Assembly: GCA_002778195.1 (NCBI GenBank)
Contig: PCDI01000001.1
Location: 1,338,174 to 1,402,173, forward strand
Origin: Raffaelea ambrosiae
Lineage: Eukaryota; Ascomycota; Sordariomycetes; Ophiostomatales; Ophiostomataceae
DNA: 64,000 bases
Direction: 5' to 3'
Shown: piece after piece, positions 33,807-45,929 of the stretch
Position numbering within the stretch: the first letter of the stretch is position 1
How the letters are laid out: each line of letters starts with the position of its first letter
Notes under the pieces: generated by a model
What the model was told of the DNA's origin: nothing
What the model saw: only the letters and a program-made list of their open reading frames with translations
Databases searched by the model: none
Made by a program: the position numbers and the translations under genes

Positions 33807-35480
33807 TTTGGCGCAGAGAGGGGAGGGGACAGGTTCGTGTTTCTGTTTGCGTTGATTTGCGCGCGTGTGGAGAGAGACGACACCCAGGCAAGGGAATGCG
33901 ATGGGTGAGCGCGGAGTGGGCTTTCTCGGGGAACGTTTGGTCGCAGGAGCGAAATCGAGAGCAGCAGTCTTCGGAATAGCAGAGAATCTGGATCAGAGCG
34001 ATGGTGGTGGTGGTGGTGGTAGTGGTAGCGAGTTGGGGGAAAAGACGCTGTTTGCTCGCAAGTGAAGCTTCTCTCCAAAGATCCGGAGTAGGGTTGTTTT
34101 GTGGTTCGTATTCCGAATTGTGGGTGACGTTGTTCTTGTTTTGTGTTTTTGGTTGGCAGGGGATTTCGGCAGAAAAGAGAGAGAAGGGTCCTCTCCTGGA
34201 GTGCTGCGTCTTGTCCACCTGTTCAGTGTGTCAGAGAGCACGCTGGACGCTCATTGGCCAGGGACCCTGTATTTTGTGGAGAGTGGGTGTATGTGTCTGG
34301 AGGACACGCTTTGTTGGGCTGTTGCGGCTGAGCTAAACTGGTTCCTTTCGCTATTTTATTGGAGGGACGTTTGTTTCTGGTTCCTGGCGCTGTCTGGCAC
34401 AGAAGGGGCTGCTGGGCCGTACCAGTATGCACGCTGCTCTCTTTTCGCCCGGTCTCTCGCGTCTCTTGCAGTCTCCCTCTCCCTGGTTTCGGTTTCCGAC
34501 AGTCTGCTAAAACTAGGTGCAGGGACCTCTCTTGTTGGGCGGGCGATCTTGCGCAGGTAGAATAAGACAGCTCCAAGGAAAAAAGATTCGTGTCAGCTGA
34601 CTCTCCCTGTGGCTTCTAGAGTTGCGTTTGCGAAGAAGGGAAGGAACGTGGTGGAGCTCCTGCCCATTTCATGTGAACACGTTTCGTACTCGTATGCACG
34701 TAATATGCTCTTTCCGTTTTCGTTTTCACGTTTTCACGGGTTCCACAGAGTCCACGGGTTGCACCAACTGTGCCCTCTTCAGTGTTCTCTCTTCCAGTGT
34801 TCTCTTTGCACACTTGTCTCGACTCTTCAGAGGCACCCGGGCGGCCTTTTCGGGGCTTACCTCGAAACCAATTCCCAAACGCTTGGGACCTTTCTCCCCC
34901 CCCTGGGTCGATGTAATGGTGAAACTGTGCGAAATTGATGGACGTCACAGAAACAACGAGGGTTCTTGGGCGTCAAGGTCCTGAGTCGCCGCAAAAATGC
35001 ATGCAGAATTGTGTCTTTGTCGTCTGTTCTTTTTTCTTCTTCTTTTTATCTTCTTCTGTCTTGTTCTTTGTCTCAATTGTCTCTTTATACCGACAGTGTT
35101 CCCCCCCAACCCACTCTGCCATAGCCACGACCAGGCACCCAAATTGGTACCTGAAAGGCGTTGCGTAGTCGCAGTTTCCCTTCTGACGACGCTTACTTCT
35201 TTTTGCCCCTAGGCGATCGCAATAAGCAGTGGTTGCCTCTCCGTATTGTCACATGATGTTCGAATGCAACCGTTGTAGAATGTAGTTGTTGGCACATCTT
35301 ATTCCTGGTCTTCGTTCGTATTAGCCTGCTTATGTCTCCCAACAAAACACCCACTGTGCCGTCCTATCTTACAATGAAGTAGTGCACCATTCTCTCATAT
35401 ACGCTTGGCATACATCATCACCCACTTGTGAGTTACAATATATACACCATCTGAAGATTCAATCCCTAGGTCTCATCCAC
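33807..35480. other. Intergenic: TVP18 promoter and 3' flank of the START-like gene
   Basis: About 1.7 kb with a GGTGGT-type run at about 34001-34024, pyrimidine-rich tracts near 35028-35060 and short unmatched ORFs. Nothing else is recognisable. Confidence 0.5.
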
Positions 35481-36062
35481 TTATGCACTACTGCCCGTTT
35501 TCTTTTTCTCCTCTTTCGCATACTGGATTAGACTGTCCAGCCAGTTCTGGTGCCCCAGCAGCATCGGGTTCGGCTTCGTCGTCGACAGCTCCTTTGCCAC
35601 CTGGCCAAGCTGCGTCTCTTGTGTGAGCACCCGCACGACTGTCTCATCGGCACCCGGGTACTGGATGTCCTCAAAGATCCACGCGTGGTAGACGTGCAAC
35701 GCGGGGTCGTCTTCCGTGTCCGTGGCCCACCAGGCGAGGCGGCCAGCGGTGCCGCCCGGGGGACCCGGCGCCACCGACTCTTTCAGGACGGCCGTCACGG
35801 GCGCCAGCCCAAACGTGGCAAAGTGAAACTTGTCCCCCACATGGGCCAGCAGCGTGCCCGAGGCGGGCGGCGTGATCTCACTGGCATTGTCGTAGTAGTT
35901 GGTCCAGTGACGCAGGTCGGCCACATAGGGCCAGACCTCGGCGGCCGTCAGGCCACGGACGATGACCTCATTGGAGACAAAGTTGTCCACGAAGCCGGGG
36001 CGGAGTTTTTCTGGCCAGACAATGGCGGAGGCAGTCGCCGTCTTCTCGGCAGGCAGAGGCAT
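35481..36062 (-). CDS. START/SRPBCC-fold (polyketide cyclase/dehydrase-like) protein
   Basis: Single exon, 193 aa. The order of elements fits an SRPBCC ligand-binding fold: FVSNEVIVRGLTAAEVWPYVADLRHWTNYYDNASEI (strand, then the helix where these proteins read 'evWpyvadl..W'), HVGDKFHFATFG, LAWWATDTEDDPALHVYHAWIFED, VRVLTQETQLG, and a long C-terminal helix (HQNWLDSLIQYAKEEKK). Members bind hydrophobic ligands, and some are cyclases or dehydratases of polyketides. No signal or membrane segment is visible. The ligand is unknown, and the gene stands alone between TVP18 and a regulator gene. Confidence 0.85.
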   Translation of the reverse strand: MPLPAEKTATASAIVWPEKLRPGFVDNFVSNEVIVRGLTAAEVWPYVADLRHWTNYYDNASEITPPASGTLLAHVGDKFHFATFGLAPVTAVLKESVAPGPPGGTAGRLAWWATDTEDDPALHVYHAWIFEDIQYPGADETVVRVLTQETQLGQVAKELSTTKPNPMLLGHQNWLDSLIQYAKEEKKKTGSSA

Positions 36063-37834
36063 GACGAGGGAGACGTGGGGAAGGGGGTGATGGCCAAAAG
36101 AGTGATTTGTGTATGGCCACCTTCTCTTGGGACGTTAGATTAGCCAAATGCTGTATGTAACCAGGGGAAAGACACAGGCTCTCGAGCAAGTTTCCCGGGA
36201 GTTGATGCAATACAGGTGTTATTGTCATTGCCCCACGCGCTTCGAGAAAAGAGAGTGTGTGTGTAGTTTCACGATACCTTTGTACGCACGCCGGAAACCG
36301 CCTTTTACAGCTTTTCCCCGGTATGATTTGTAAGGGGGGGTTTTGTACGCTGTAACTAATATCTGCGTATCTTCAGTACAGTGTGGGGGGACGGTGCGGA
36401 CGCAGACTACTTCCGGTTCTGCTGCGCGAATCTGTATTAGTTTGCCCACGCAACAGGTCATCCTCGATATCGCCGATATCCCCATTTACAGGCGACATTT
36501 TCTACGATTGACTTATAAGGTTGTGCAAAGCTCTCTACAGCACCACAATGATCCGTGAAGCTGGCACAACGCGACTGTCAACCAGTACGATTATGAGTTT
36601 GAGGCACGTTGGTAGAGCCACCGCTCAGACCTAGCACACCGCAGCACTTCTTAGCGAAATTAACGTCGATGGGAGAGTTAAGGAGATGGGTTATACGTTA
36701 GTCGCTGCCCAGAGGTAAGGAAACACAACGTTCTACGTCTAGACTGCGAGTATCGAAGCACACATCCCGGAACTCCACGCGCGGTGGCTTCTCTCAGCTG
36801 GCCGTTGGTGGCATCTTGGCATACGCAGGCCTAAAAACCTGACGATGCAAAGAGATGCAGTATACTGACCAAAAAGAACAAAGAAAAAAAAAAAAAAAAG
36901 AGATGCGTGCTTGGATATGTGCCTGTCTATGGCTCAGCTGTTCCAGAAACTCTCTCATGATAGGCTGCAGGGGTGAACGCCAAAAGAAAAGGTTCTACTC
37001 GCATGGGAGCGAGGAACAACCCATATTCCACAATGGCCAGCAGTGTGGAATTCGGTACATGCATCTTTTATATCATCTATCACCAAAAGGGAAAACAACG
37101 CAAAGGAAAAGCAAAGACAGAGCTTGGCGGCCGTCTCTTAGCAGTGGTAGCCTCTCAGTGGCTTGTCCTTGGGAGGGACAGCACTCTGAACTAGTCTGCA
37201 ACAGGGCAACATGGCGCAAGGAAACAGACTGGTTCTCACAGTTCCCGCGTCGCCGGCTTCCAATATCTCATGTATGCCAAGCCACTTCCGCTTCTCCCCT
37301 TCACAGCTCTGTATCCTTCTCCCAAAAAGGGCCCCAAAGCTCAAAAGCCTAACCGACTGCCTTGCCTGGTGATTTATCCACATTATGCGAAGTTGGAGTT
37401 ACTGAGAATTGCTGTTTTGCGCCTACGAATGAACGTTTCGGAGAGGATGTCTCTCATTGCCCATAGAGGCTAGCCGCGGCGAGGCAGAGTTGGGGGTTGA
37501 ATTTACTTTGCATTTGATAGCTACATCGCTGTATTGGTTACTGCGTGTTACTGCTGCTTGCTGTTGCGTATGCTGCTGAAACGTGCATAAAGGTCGAGGT
37601 GCCTCCCCCCTCCCCTTGCTTTCTCGGATTTCTAGATCCCCCCCCCTTTTTTCTCTCTCTTTTGTGCTGCGCAAAACTTTGTGTCTATTTTGTCGCCTCA
37701 TATATATAAATATGCCTCGTTGTCTATGTATGCTGACATCATTCCAGTATTTATAAATCCATCATCACAACATGATCCAGTGATCGTCATCCTACAAAGA
37801 AACAACAGCGATCATTGCCTTGTGTGTTTTTCTG
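36063..37834. other. Intergenic: START-like promoter and 3' flank of the second Zn2Cys6 gene
   Basis: 1.8 kb without a supported gene. It contains a poly-A run near 36884-36899 and a TATATATAAATAT stretch near 37700-37713. Confidence 0.5.
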
Positions 37835-40515
37835 TCATATCAATTCATTCAGAGCAGACGCATTCCTCTTGGCCCAGATCTGGTCTAGGTTCTCGCCCAG
37901 GAACTTCGGCGACCAGCCCGTCCGCTGCTTACACTGGTCCATCAGGTCCATGATGCACTCGCCCTGCTTTCTGCAGTGCACAAACATGCCGGCTATGGGT
38001 GTGGAGACGACGGTCAGCATCTTGTCGTGAGAAAAAAAAAAGGGGGGGGGACGAAAGGGGTGGAGAAGTCTGCCCGCTACCATTCTACTTACCAATAAAC
38101 AGACATTGCGATGACACAATGCAGGAGGCTTCGTCTGTCAAGGTCATACCCACACCACAGATCACCTTGATGCATTCCTGGATCGTGGCCTGCCGCTCCA
38201 TCAGCACGCCCATGTTCCCCGTCGTTGGCTCGTTGCTATACACCAGAATCAGGGACGCATGGTGAATCTGCACAGCGACAGCCAGGTTTGCTGGCTGCAC
38301 ACGCAATGGCTCGAACAATGCTTTGCCGCGACCGGGTTTCTTGCTGGTGCTGGCACTGGCACTGGCACTGGCCCTGGGACTGCCGCCGCCGCCGCCGCCG
38401 CCGCCGCCTTCGTCTCCAGCAGGCAGCGGCAGGAACTCGGGTGTCATGTAGCTGCGCCACTCCCGCAGCATGGCTTTGAGCTCGCCGGCACGCTGCGCCC
38501 GCCGGGCGTACACGGACGCCTCTGTCTCGCCGGGGCCCGCCTCTTCGAACTCGGCCGAGCAGAAATTGACCACCTGTGACATGATCCAGACCGATCGAGC
38601 CGCCAGGTCGACGGGCTCCAGCGACTCGTAGGGCTTGCCAGGCACCCACAGATTCAGGGTCTTGCGCTTCTCGCTAAAGGCGGCCCAGACGTCCTGGCGG
38701 ATCCAGGCGCCCCAGACGGCGCTTCGAAAATCGTGGGTCTCGACCTCGCGGATCTGCGACCGCAGCACCAAGCAAGTGCCCTGCAGGTGACGCTCCCATG
38801 CCTTGCGAGAGCCGTCGATCATCTCATACGTGGACACGATGAGAGTGGTGGCAAGAAGCTCGAGGCTGCCCTGGTACGACGGGTAGCGCATGGCCTTCTG
38901 CACATAGTGGAGCGTCTGGTAGTAATACTGGAGTGCACTGCTGCGGTCCGGCTGGTGCTTGGCTGCCACCTTCTTTCCACCCGGGTCGAGCGAGAGGTGA
39001 CGGCAGGAGAGCGCCAGAATGGCGTTCAAGAGACCAGCATTGCGCATCTGAAAAGAGGGGGGCAACAAGTCAATATGGGCCGCCCCTGTCAGAGGAGCGG
39101 GATGGCGGGGGCTTCTGACTTACAGCAAGACGGGGGATAGCGTTGGAGAACTGGTTTGAGGGCTCAAAAAGGTCGACCTAGCAGGTAGGACATCATGGTA
39201 AGAAGAAGCACCGGACAAAGAGAAGGGGAGGATGAGGAAATGGAAAGAAAAATAAAGAAGAAAAAAAAAAGAAAAAAAAAGAAGAGGAAAGCAGAAGGTG
39301 CAAGGAGGGGTGAAGGGGATAAGGAAGACCTACCCAAGGGCTGATGCGTTCCAGAAAGTTGTCCAGATAAAATTGCTCTTGGGGCAAGAGTTGGATGTCC
39401 TTCTCGACCTTCCAAAGCCGCTCTTCGGCTCTGTCGCTCGACGTCCTGGCGCTGCCAGACGGAGATGCCGGCTTGTCGGTCCAATCCGTATCGGACTCTT
39501 CCCAGTCGTCCACGATCTTGGTGGCCTTTTGCAAAGGCGTCATGTCTTCGGCATTCTGCGAGTGCAGGAAGCCGATGTCAAGCGAGCCAGCATCGGCTTC
39601 TGTGGGAGACACCACGTCCGGCACATCGGTGGCCAGAAGCTCGTACCAGCGGGCCGTGGCCGTCTCCTTGGGCACAGCCGGTATGGCCGACACTGCCGGT
39701 ATCCCCGGTTCGTTGTGTGTGTGCAGGGGAAGGCTGACCTGGGCAGCAAGTGCCCCAGCCGTCATGAGGGGGGGCGGAGGCATGGTGGATGGGATTGTCG
39801 GAATCGAAGGCGACTGGGCAAAGTCGGCGCTACCGGCGGCATTGTATGCAGAGAAGTCGGGATACGCAGCGGAGCCCCAAGACGGTGTCGCGGGGTCGGG
39901 CGCATGGGGGCTAGCACCGAGCGTCTGTCCGGGGCCGGCCGAGGAGACCCGCGTAGACGGGGCCGAGGACAACGCCCCCGGGAGGGCATCCAAGTTGCCG
40001 CTGCGGACAGCATCTACAAGATCCTGTTGGACCGAGAGAATCTGGCCCAGCTGTCTCAGAATCTCCAAGCTGGCATGATCGAATCTGTTCTCCGGTAAGG
40101 ATGGGTCAGGAAAACCCCATCGAAGAAAGGAAGAAAGAAAGAAAGAGAAAAAAAAAAAAAAATAGCAAAGACACGAAAACAGCAAAGGAAGCAGAGAAAG
40201 AAGAGAGAAAGAGGCAAATGGGCAGATGGGCATGGAGAAAAAACAAACTCGGCCAGGACTGGGGAGTGCGACATACGAAGAGTGGTCTTTCTGGCTGTCA
40301 TCGTATCTGCAGGTCGTGCCGATCGCTGCACAAGAGCCGCATGTTGGATGGATGTTGTCGCACTTGGTCTTGCGCACGCGGCACAGGTGGCACGCCCGCA
40401 AGGCCCGTTTACGCGGGTATTTTTGATCGCCCGGTGCCGGCTCATGGGAGCGTTTGCTCTGGCTGGCCGGGCTTTTCGCCGGCTCGGGCGTCTTGCCCTT
40501 CCGCTTCTCGGACAT
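37835..40515 (-). CDS. Zn2Cys6 transcription factor
   Basis: Five exons: 40277-40515, 39334-40084, 39124-39177 (54 nt), 38093-39047 and 37835-37992. Introns are 192, 156, 76 and 100 nt. The product is 718 aa. The ATG at 40515 has the context GCCGCCATGT; an upstream in-frame extension would need a TTG start. The zinc cluster is C42-C45-C52-C59-C62-C69 (CX2CX6CX6CX2CX6C) with a basic KRALRA lead-in. A Ser/Pro/Ala-rich linker follows. A helical fungal-specific region then includes DLFEPSNQFSNAIPRLAMRNAGLLNAILALSCRHLSL, YYQTLHYVQKAMR, LLATTLIVSTYEMIDGSRKAWERHLQGT and QDVWAAFSEKRKTLN. A Gly9 run and a Ser/Ala repeat (38346-38406) sit in a loop. It is the ARCA-like type of fungal regulator; its targets are unknown. 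Confidence 0.9.
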
Positions 40516-42388
40516 GGCGGCCCGGCATAGGCGAACAGCAGGAGCAAACCAACAGGGGCCAACGAAAAACAACAATGACAACAAAATTCAAAAACTCAAA
40601 AATTCAGAAATTTCAGAAAATCCACTATCGACTCCTCTCGGCTCTCGACACGCAACACTCGGCGCCACAATGCTTGGTGTCTTTCCGACTGTTGAACGTC
40701 CGGAAACGGGGGCCATATATGTAGCGGCTCTGGTGCTCGTTGCCGTGCTTCCAGGGCGCCGTGCTGTCTCTGGCAGAAGGGACATTGCTGGACCTTGCTT
40801 CCGTGGGCCCAAGGCTTTCCCACCACCAAATTAAGCCTGAGCTGTATTAGCGACTAATAAACCGTTGGTTTTTGTGGTGCAGCGTGCGGTGGGGCTGCTA
40901 GGTTGACCGGGGAAAAGGACTTTTGCAACTTTGCTCATCACCAGTGCCATGAAAAGACCACCGAGCCGCCAGAAGAGAGATCACATGATAGCATCGCCAG
41001 AGGGGCCAAGCCATGCTCTCGGTCGGCGAGGTCGGCAGCTCCTCAGTAGTATGAGGCGCTGCCGAGTTTGGTTTGGCGCTCGGAGTGCCTGACCGAGCCA
41101 AGCTTATTTCAAAGCCGCCGCTTATGCCGCCTGGGTCACCGAATCCAGCTGAAACAACAACTGTGTTTGGACAGCCTCGAAGGACAAGGCCGCCCCGCGC
41201 CAGGTTTTTTTTTTCTTGTTTTTCTTCTTGGTTCTCTGGGGGGGTGCGTTTGGGAAGGCTGCCGTTCTCCGCCGACCGACGTGCGACGGGCAGCTGCTTA
41301 TGCTAGCAGGTCGCTGCATCGCTGGGCATCACTTGGTAGCCGGCGACAGAGCTGAACCCCAGCGAGGCATATTCTGGTCAGCTTGGGCAAGATCGCCAAA
41401 AAAAAAAAAAGGCGGGCGCCGAAGCAAGATGCGTGCGGGAGAGTCGACGTGCCCAGAATGCCTGGGCCGAAAAGTTGGCTGCGGTGTCTATTCAGCTAAG
41501 GCGAGCCCTTCCCGCACCGTTGGAATCCACTTAGAGGCAGGCGGCAAGAGAGAGCAAAACAGATTCGTAGAGATGAAGAAAGAAGAGAGAACACCTTACC
41601 CCCCCCTCTCTTCCCCAGCTATCCCGAGCTGCCCCGAAAGCTAGGAGTTCGTGGAAGAAAGCCCTGACTCCCCGGGGGGACGAGCAATCGGGGCATTTTC
41701 TCGGGGGGAAACATCCGCGGCGACGGCACGTTCCAGCTGACCTGACACTGTAGTTCTGGCGTTCCATTTCTGCAGAAGTCGAGGCTGATGCACAAGCAAT
41801 AAAAGACCTCGGAAGAAGAAGACGGGCGGGTGATGCTCGTAGTCTGGGCCCTCGCCAGCTTGGGGCTGCCAGCAGCCTGCCGACGTCCTCGGCTCCTTCG
41901 TACGCTGCGATCGCCAACTGCTCGTGATGGACCAGGAGGAAAGGTTCTTCGTGGATTTTATTTATTTATTTATTTTATTTATTATTTTTTTGCTGTCACG
42001 ATATCTGTTCCATGTCTCTTCTGTGTTGTGGCAAACATTCTCCGCGGGACTTTTGTACTGTAGACATTGTCTTTTCCGCCCTTTCACTGTACTACTCGTG
42101 AATACTACCTGGACGGACCATGTTAGTGGCACCGATGCAGCTGGGCCGCTATTGACCCATCCTCCCCGCACCAATTAAGCGCACATGTGTGAGGTCGAAA
42201 TCCTTGTCGAATACTGGCCAGCCAATCGTCTTCCAAGCCACGCTCGAAAAAGGGGGTCGATTTGTGATTAGCTAATCATACCTATTTGATCTATTTGCTG
42301 CCGGGTTTAGGCAGCAGCCTGCCTGTTTCCAACCTGACTACTACAATGTCCCCATCCATCGCCGGTGCGATGACCGCGCGCCCACGCA
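40516..42388. other. Intergenic divergent region between the Zn2Cys6 gene and the coiled-coil gene
   Basis: A 1.9 kb gap between divergent genes, so it holds both promoters. It has poly-A/T tracts (41206-41215, 41398-41410) and ATTTATTTATT repeats near 41957-41990. No gene is supported. Confidence 0.5.
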
Positions 42389-43543
42389 ATGACGACCGCC
42401 ACTACCTACTTAACTCGACGCGAGTACGCTGCGGATCAAAGAGAACGAGATGCCAGGTTCGATGCGGCCATTCAGAACCTGCGCGGCGATTTTCGCCAAG
42501 AAATCAGGACGGTGAACAAAAGCATTGACCAACTACGGAGGGATATCCGCCACGAAATTGGAGCAGTAAACATAAGAATCGGGCGTGTCGAGGAGGACGT
42601 GACCGTGCTGAAGCAGGATGTGTCCATCATAAAGGACGACATGCGCTTGATGGCATTTGAGCAACGCCGGAACGCGGCCTGGTTTCGCAACCAACTCAAG
42701 AAAATCCCCACCATGCGCATCGAGCCGATCCCCATCTGGCACCCGGAAAACGGCTGCCTCTTTCCGGACAACCGCAGCTTTCCGCACTCTGCCAAGGAGT
42801 TCTACGCTCTACGCAGGCCGCACACGAGCCACCGCAGACAGATGCTCATGGAACTCGTCTTGTTCTATGACGTGTCGTGGAGGGGCGGTCTCCCAGGACC
42901 CCAAACAAGGGATCAAATGAGGGACGAGCTCTACAAGGCCTTGGCGGACCCAGACACGGTTGCACTCGTCTTTGACGCTCTCGAGGGCGTCCTGGGGCTG
43001 GTAGAAGACAACTTTGTCACGTTCCTTGAGCGGGCACGCCAACGGGAGAAGCAGCAGAAGAAGCGGGAGCGGAAGCGGGACCGTTCGGCCCTGGAGAAGC
43101 AACGACAGCCGCTCATGCCGCTCGAGGAGTCCACACAATCAGCGTCATCCTCCTCATCCCCCGAAGAAGACGACGATGAAGAAGACGATGACGACCTGAG
43201 CGCCCCTGCTGCGAGGAGGCGTCGCATGATGTCGGCGGCGGAACCCAGTGCCGCGCCAGCACTGCCGCAGCAAGGTCCTTCCAGCACGGCGAGCACGAAC
43301 GCTGTGAGCCTCCCGCACCGGAGTGCCCACGATTCGAGTATCCCCGACACGGCCAGCGTTGTATGGCCCGGTGAGGTCCGCGAAGGACCTGCCCTGCCCA
43401 CGCCCTCGCAGCTGCTACAAGCCGCGTCCAGCACGGCGAGCACAAACAACTCGGGACGCCGACAGCCGGACCAGAACGAGATTGAAATTCCCGCCGGCGA
43501 GAGCTTGCCGTCGCTCAAGACGTCGAGCAAAGACTCGACGTGA
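42389..43543 (+). CDS. Hypothetical protein with N-terminal coiled coil and acidic/basic C-terminal tail
   Basis: Single exon, 384 aa. Residues about 10-95 form repeated heptads (DARFDAAIQNLRGDFRQEI, NKSIDQLRRDIRHEI, RIGRVEEDVTVLKQDV), a typical coiled coil. A globular middle follows (WHPENGCLFPDNRSFPHSAKEFYALRRP, LLMELVLFYDVSW-like, DPDTVALVFDALEGVLGLVEDNFVTFLERA). Next are a basic stretch (REKQQKKRERKRDRS), an acidic run (EEDDDEEDDDD), RRRR and a Ser/Thr/Pro tail. No signal peptide or membrane segment is seen. The basic clusters suggest a nuclear protein. I do not recognise a family. Clean codon use and a long uninterrupted frame support a real gene. Confidence 0.75.
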   Translation: MTTATTYLTRREYAADQRERDARFDAAIQNLRGDFRQEIRTVNKSIDQLRRDIRHEIGAVNIRIGRVEEDVTVLKQDVSIIKDDMRLMAFEQRRNAAWFRNQLKKIPTMRIEPIPIWHPENGCLFPDNRSFPHSAKEFYALRRPHTSHRRQMLMELVLFYDVSWRGGLPGPQTRDQMRDELYKALADPDTVALVFDALEGVLGLVEDNFVTFLERARQREKQQKKRERKRDRSALEKQRQPLMPLEESTQSASSSSSPEEDDDEEDDDDLSAPAARRRRMMSAAEPSAAPALPQQGPSSTASTNAVSLPHRSAHDSSIPDTASVVWPGEVREGPALPTPSQLLQAASSTASTNNSGRRQPDQNEIEIPAGESLPSLKTSSKDST

Positions 43544-44909
43544 ACGACGTGCCGGTTTTGGGGGGGGGGGGGGCGGGGGGGCTGGGATTCGGGGTTTTTT
43601 TTTTTACAAGTGTTTGGTGTTTTGGCGTGTGTGTGCTTTTTGCATTTTTCTCGAGTTCCTTCGATGTTACGTATCTATTGAATTGCTTGACAGTCACCAG
43701 CGGGATTATGCTTTGCTTTTTAGTTTAACTCACCTCGACAGAGAGGTCCTATGATATGACGATACCTTTTTTTGCACGTGTGCAAAGAAAAATAAAAATA
43801 AAAATAAAGACTAAGGGCCTCACTTCTGCTTGCGTGTCTAAATGCTCGGGAATTACCATGTACGAGGGGTATGGGGAACGTGCGTATCTTAAGCGCTATC
43901 GAGCTTCTCTTGTCTGGAAATATTTCCTTCCATCTGTGTGTTTCTTGTTCAGATCAGAAAGATTGTTTGGGGACCCTCAGCATCGGGCATGTGCTCACTC
44001 AGTGCTTACCTAGGCTGGGACGATTTTGCAGCCTGCAGGAAAACAAGGCTTTATGAGACATGCAGCGGCGTTTCCTGCTATCTCCACTTGTCTCAAAGCT
44101 CCAACAGTTGTGCGGATAGCCTGCTGTCATGCTTGCTGCCGTGCCACGTTCACTAGTTCTGCGGCTTTACGCAAAAGGGAAGCCGGGCTGTGGAAAGGCA
44201 GAGTGTTAGTTACCCGACATCGCCAAGTGCAGCACCGTCAGCTTATAAGACTCTCGCGGAGTATTGTGACTTCGACACCAAGACATAAGGTCATGGGCAG
44301 AACCAGCTAGAGACAACAGAAGAGCCAGAGCGTCATCGACACGATTTGAAGATAGCACATTGAAGATAGGCTCTAATATATGATATGTATATGTCCCCCC
44401 CCCACCCGTGCCAGATTGTGTCTAAACACACACATATGATAAAAAAAGACAATGGAAAATAATGAACCGTAACCCGAAGATAGAGCAGGAAGACCACGGA
44501 AGGATCCTTCCATCCGCCCAAAAAAGTATCTTGAATTGGAGAAAACGAGAAAGAATTGCTGCTGCCACGCAGGACCCTTGAAGGTAGCTGCGAGTAGCAA
44601 TATTAGATGGGAGATTGTAATGTATGATATGCTCGTGAAAACGTTGCGGTGTTGGTTGCTTTTGAAAGCGTTCTATAATCGGTTCCCTCCCATTGCGGTT
44701 GACTCAACAGAAAAAGCCTTTCGTTACGGTCGAAGAAAAGACAATAGGAAATGCAAGATGATATGACAAGACGTCGAGAGAAAAGACGAGAAGACGAGGA
44801 AATGAGAAGGTGCGACGTAAGACGGCAAGACGGCAAGACGGCAAGATGAGGAGACGAGACGACGGCGAGGAGGGAGGGGAGACAGGAGACAGAACCGAGG
44901 GGGGGCTGC
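43544..44909. other. Intergenic between the convergent coiled-coil gene and APRT gene
   Basis: 3' flanks of two convergent genes. It starts with a G-rich block (43558-43581, two G runs split by a C, potential G-quadruplex) and ends in an AGACGGCAAGACGGC repeat near 44815-44850. No gene is seen. Confidence 0.55.
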
Positions 44910-45929
44910 TTAGTCGGCCTCTTCGAGAAGAGTGGCAACGCGAGCGTCGCCGAGCTTCTCTCTGCCCTTGAGGAAGGAGATTTCGAGAATAAAGAGGTAT
45001 CCGATTAACTCGCCACCAAGCTTCTGGACGAGTTCGCCAGCGGCAGCTGCTGATCCACCTGTAGAGAACAGACACGTGAGTATGGGGTTCTTGTAAGAGC
45101 AGATTTCACCGAGATCATCGCAAGCATGTGAAATTGGCGCGGGCAACATTTATGGCCGAAAATAGCCTGACACAAAAAACAAACAGACACGGAGAAAAAA
45201 TTTCAAAGAAAAAAGTAAGAAAAGCAAACAAAAGCCAAGCAAAAAACCCCGACCAGCGGGAAAAGCCGGCCACAAATTTAGACAGCACGTACCAGTGGCA
45301 ATGATATCGTCCACAATCAGAACCTTCTGGCCTGGCTTGATAGCATCCTCTTGTATCTGGAAGTAGTCTGCGCCATACTCCTTCTCGTAGCTGGCAGTGA
45401 CGCAAGGGCCCGGCAGCTTGCCCTTCTTGCGGACGGGCGCAAAGGCGGCACCCAGGTTCAGAGCGAGGCCGGGACCAAAGAGAAAGCCGCGGGCGTCGAG
45501 GCCCACGACAACGTCGACCCAAGCGCCGCCCGCGGCGGCCGGGGAGGTAGCGGTAGTAGTAGTAGCAGCGGAAGGCGAGGGAGCAGCAAAGTTGAGGGCC
45601 TGCAGTTCGAGGGCGCGCAGGAGGGTCTTGTGGATGACGGGGTCGCGGAAGAGGGGCATGATATCAATGAAGCTGACGCCCTTGATGGGGAAATCGGCAT
45701 AGCGGCGCAAGGCGCCATAGAGGCTTATCTTTGAACTGGCGAGTTCGGAGGCGGCGGCGGCGGCGGCGGCGGGCTCTCTTCCCGAGGCATGCTGGGCAGA
45801 GGTGGAGGTCGTCTCAGCAGTGGTGCTGGCGGAGGTAGTTGTTGCTGGCGCTGACGGGGTGGGCTGGGCAACGTCTGGACTTGTACTCGTATCCAGGCTA
45901 TGTGCGCTCTGAGGGACCGGAGAGGTCAT
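44910..45929 (-). CDS. APT1: Adenine phosphoribosyltransferase with N-terminal extension
   Basis: Two exons, 45293-45929 and 44910-45058, with a 234-nt phase-1 intron inside the PRPP-binding site. The product is 261 aa. The APRT core runs from SELASSKISLYGALRRYADFPIKGVSFIDI through VVVGLDARGFLFGPGLA, PVRKKGKLPG and the PRPP motif VLIVDDIIATGGSAAAA. The splice rebuilds ATGGS exactly. It makes AMP from adenine and PRPP for purine salvage in the cytosol. Two oddities stand out. A roughly 60-residue Ser/Thr/Ala/Pro-rich N-terminal extension has no internal Met that would give a normal start. A Ser/Ala/Thr insert of about 20 residues sits before WVDVVVGLD. Family members are usually near 180 residues. 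Confidence 0.95.

Noticed and set aside
40516..40584. Upstream extension of the second Zn2Cys6 protein
   Set aside because: The extension would start at TTG. The ATG at 40515 has a good context and directly precedes the basic region and zinc cluster.
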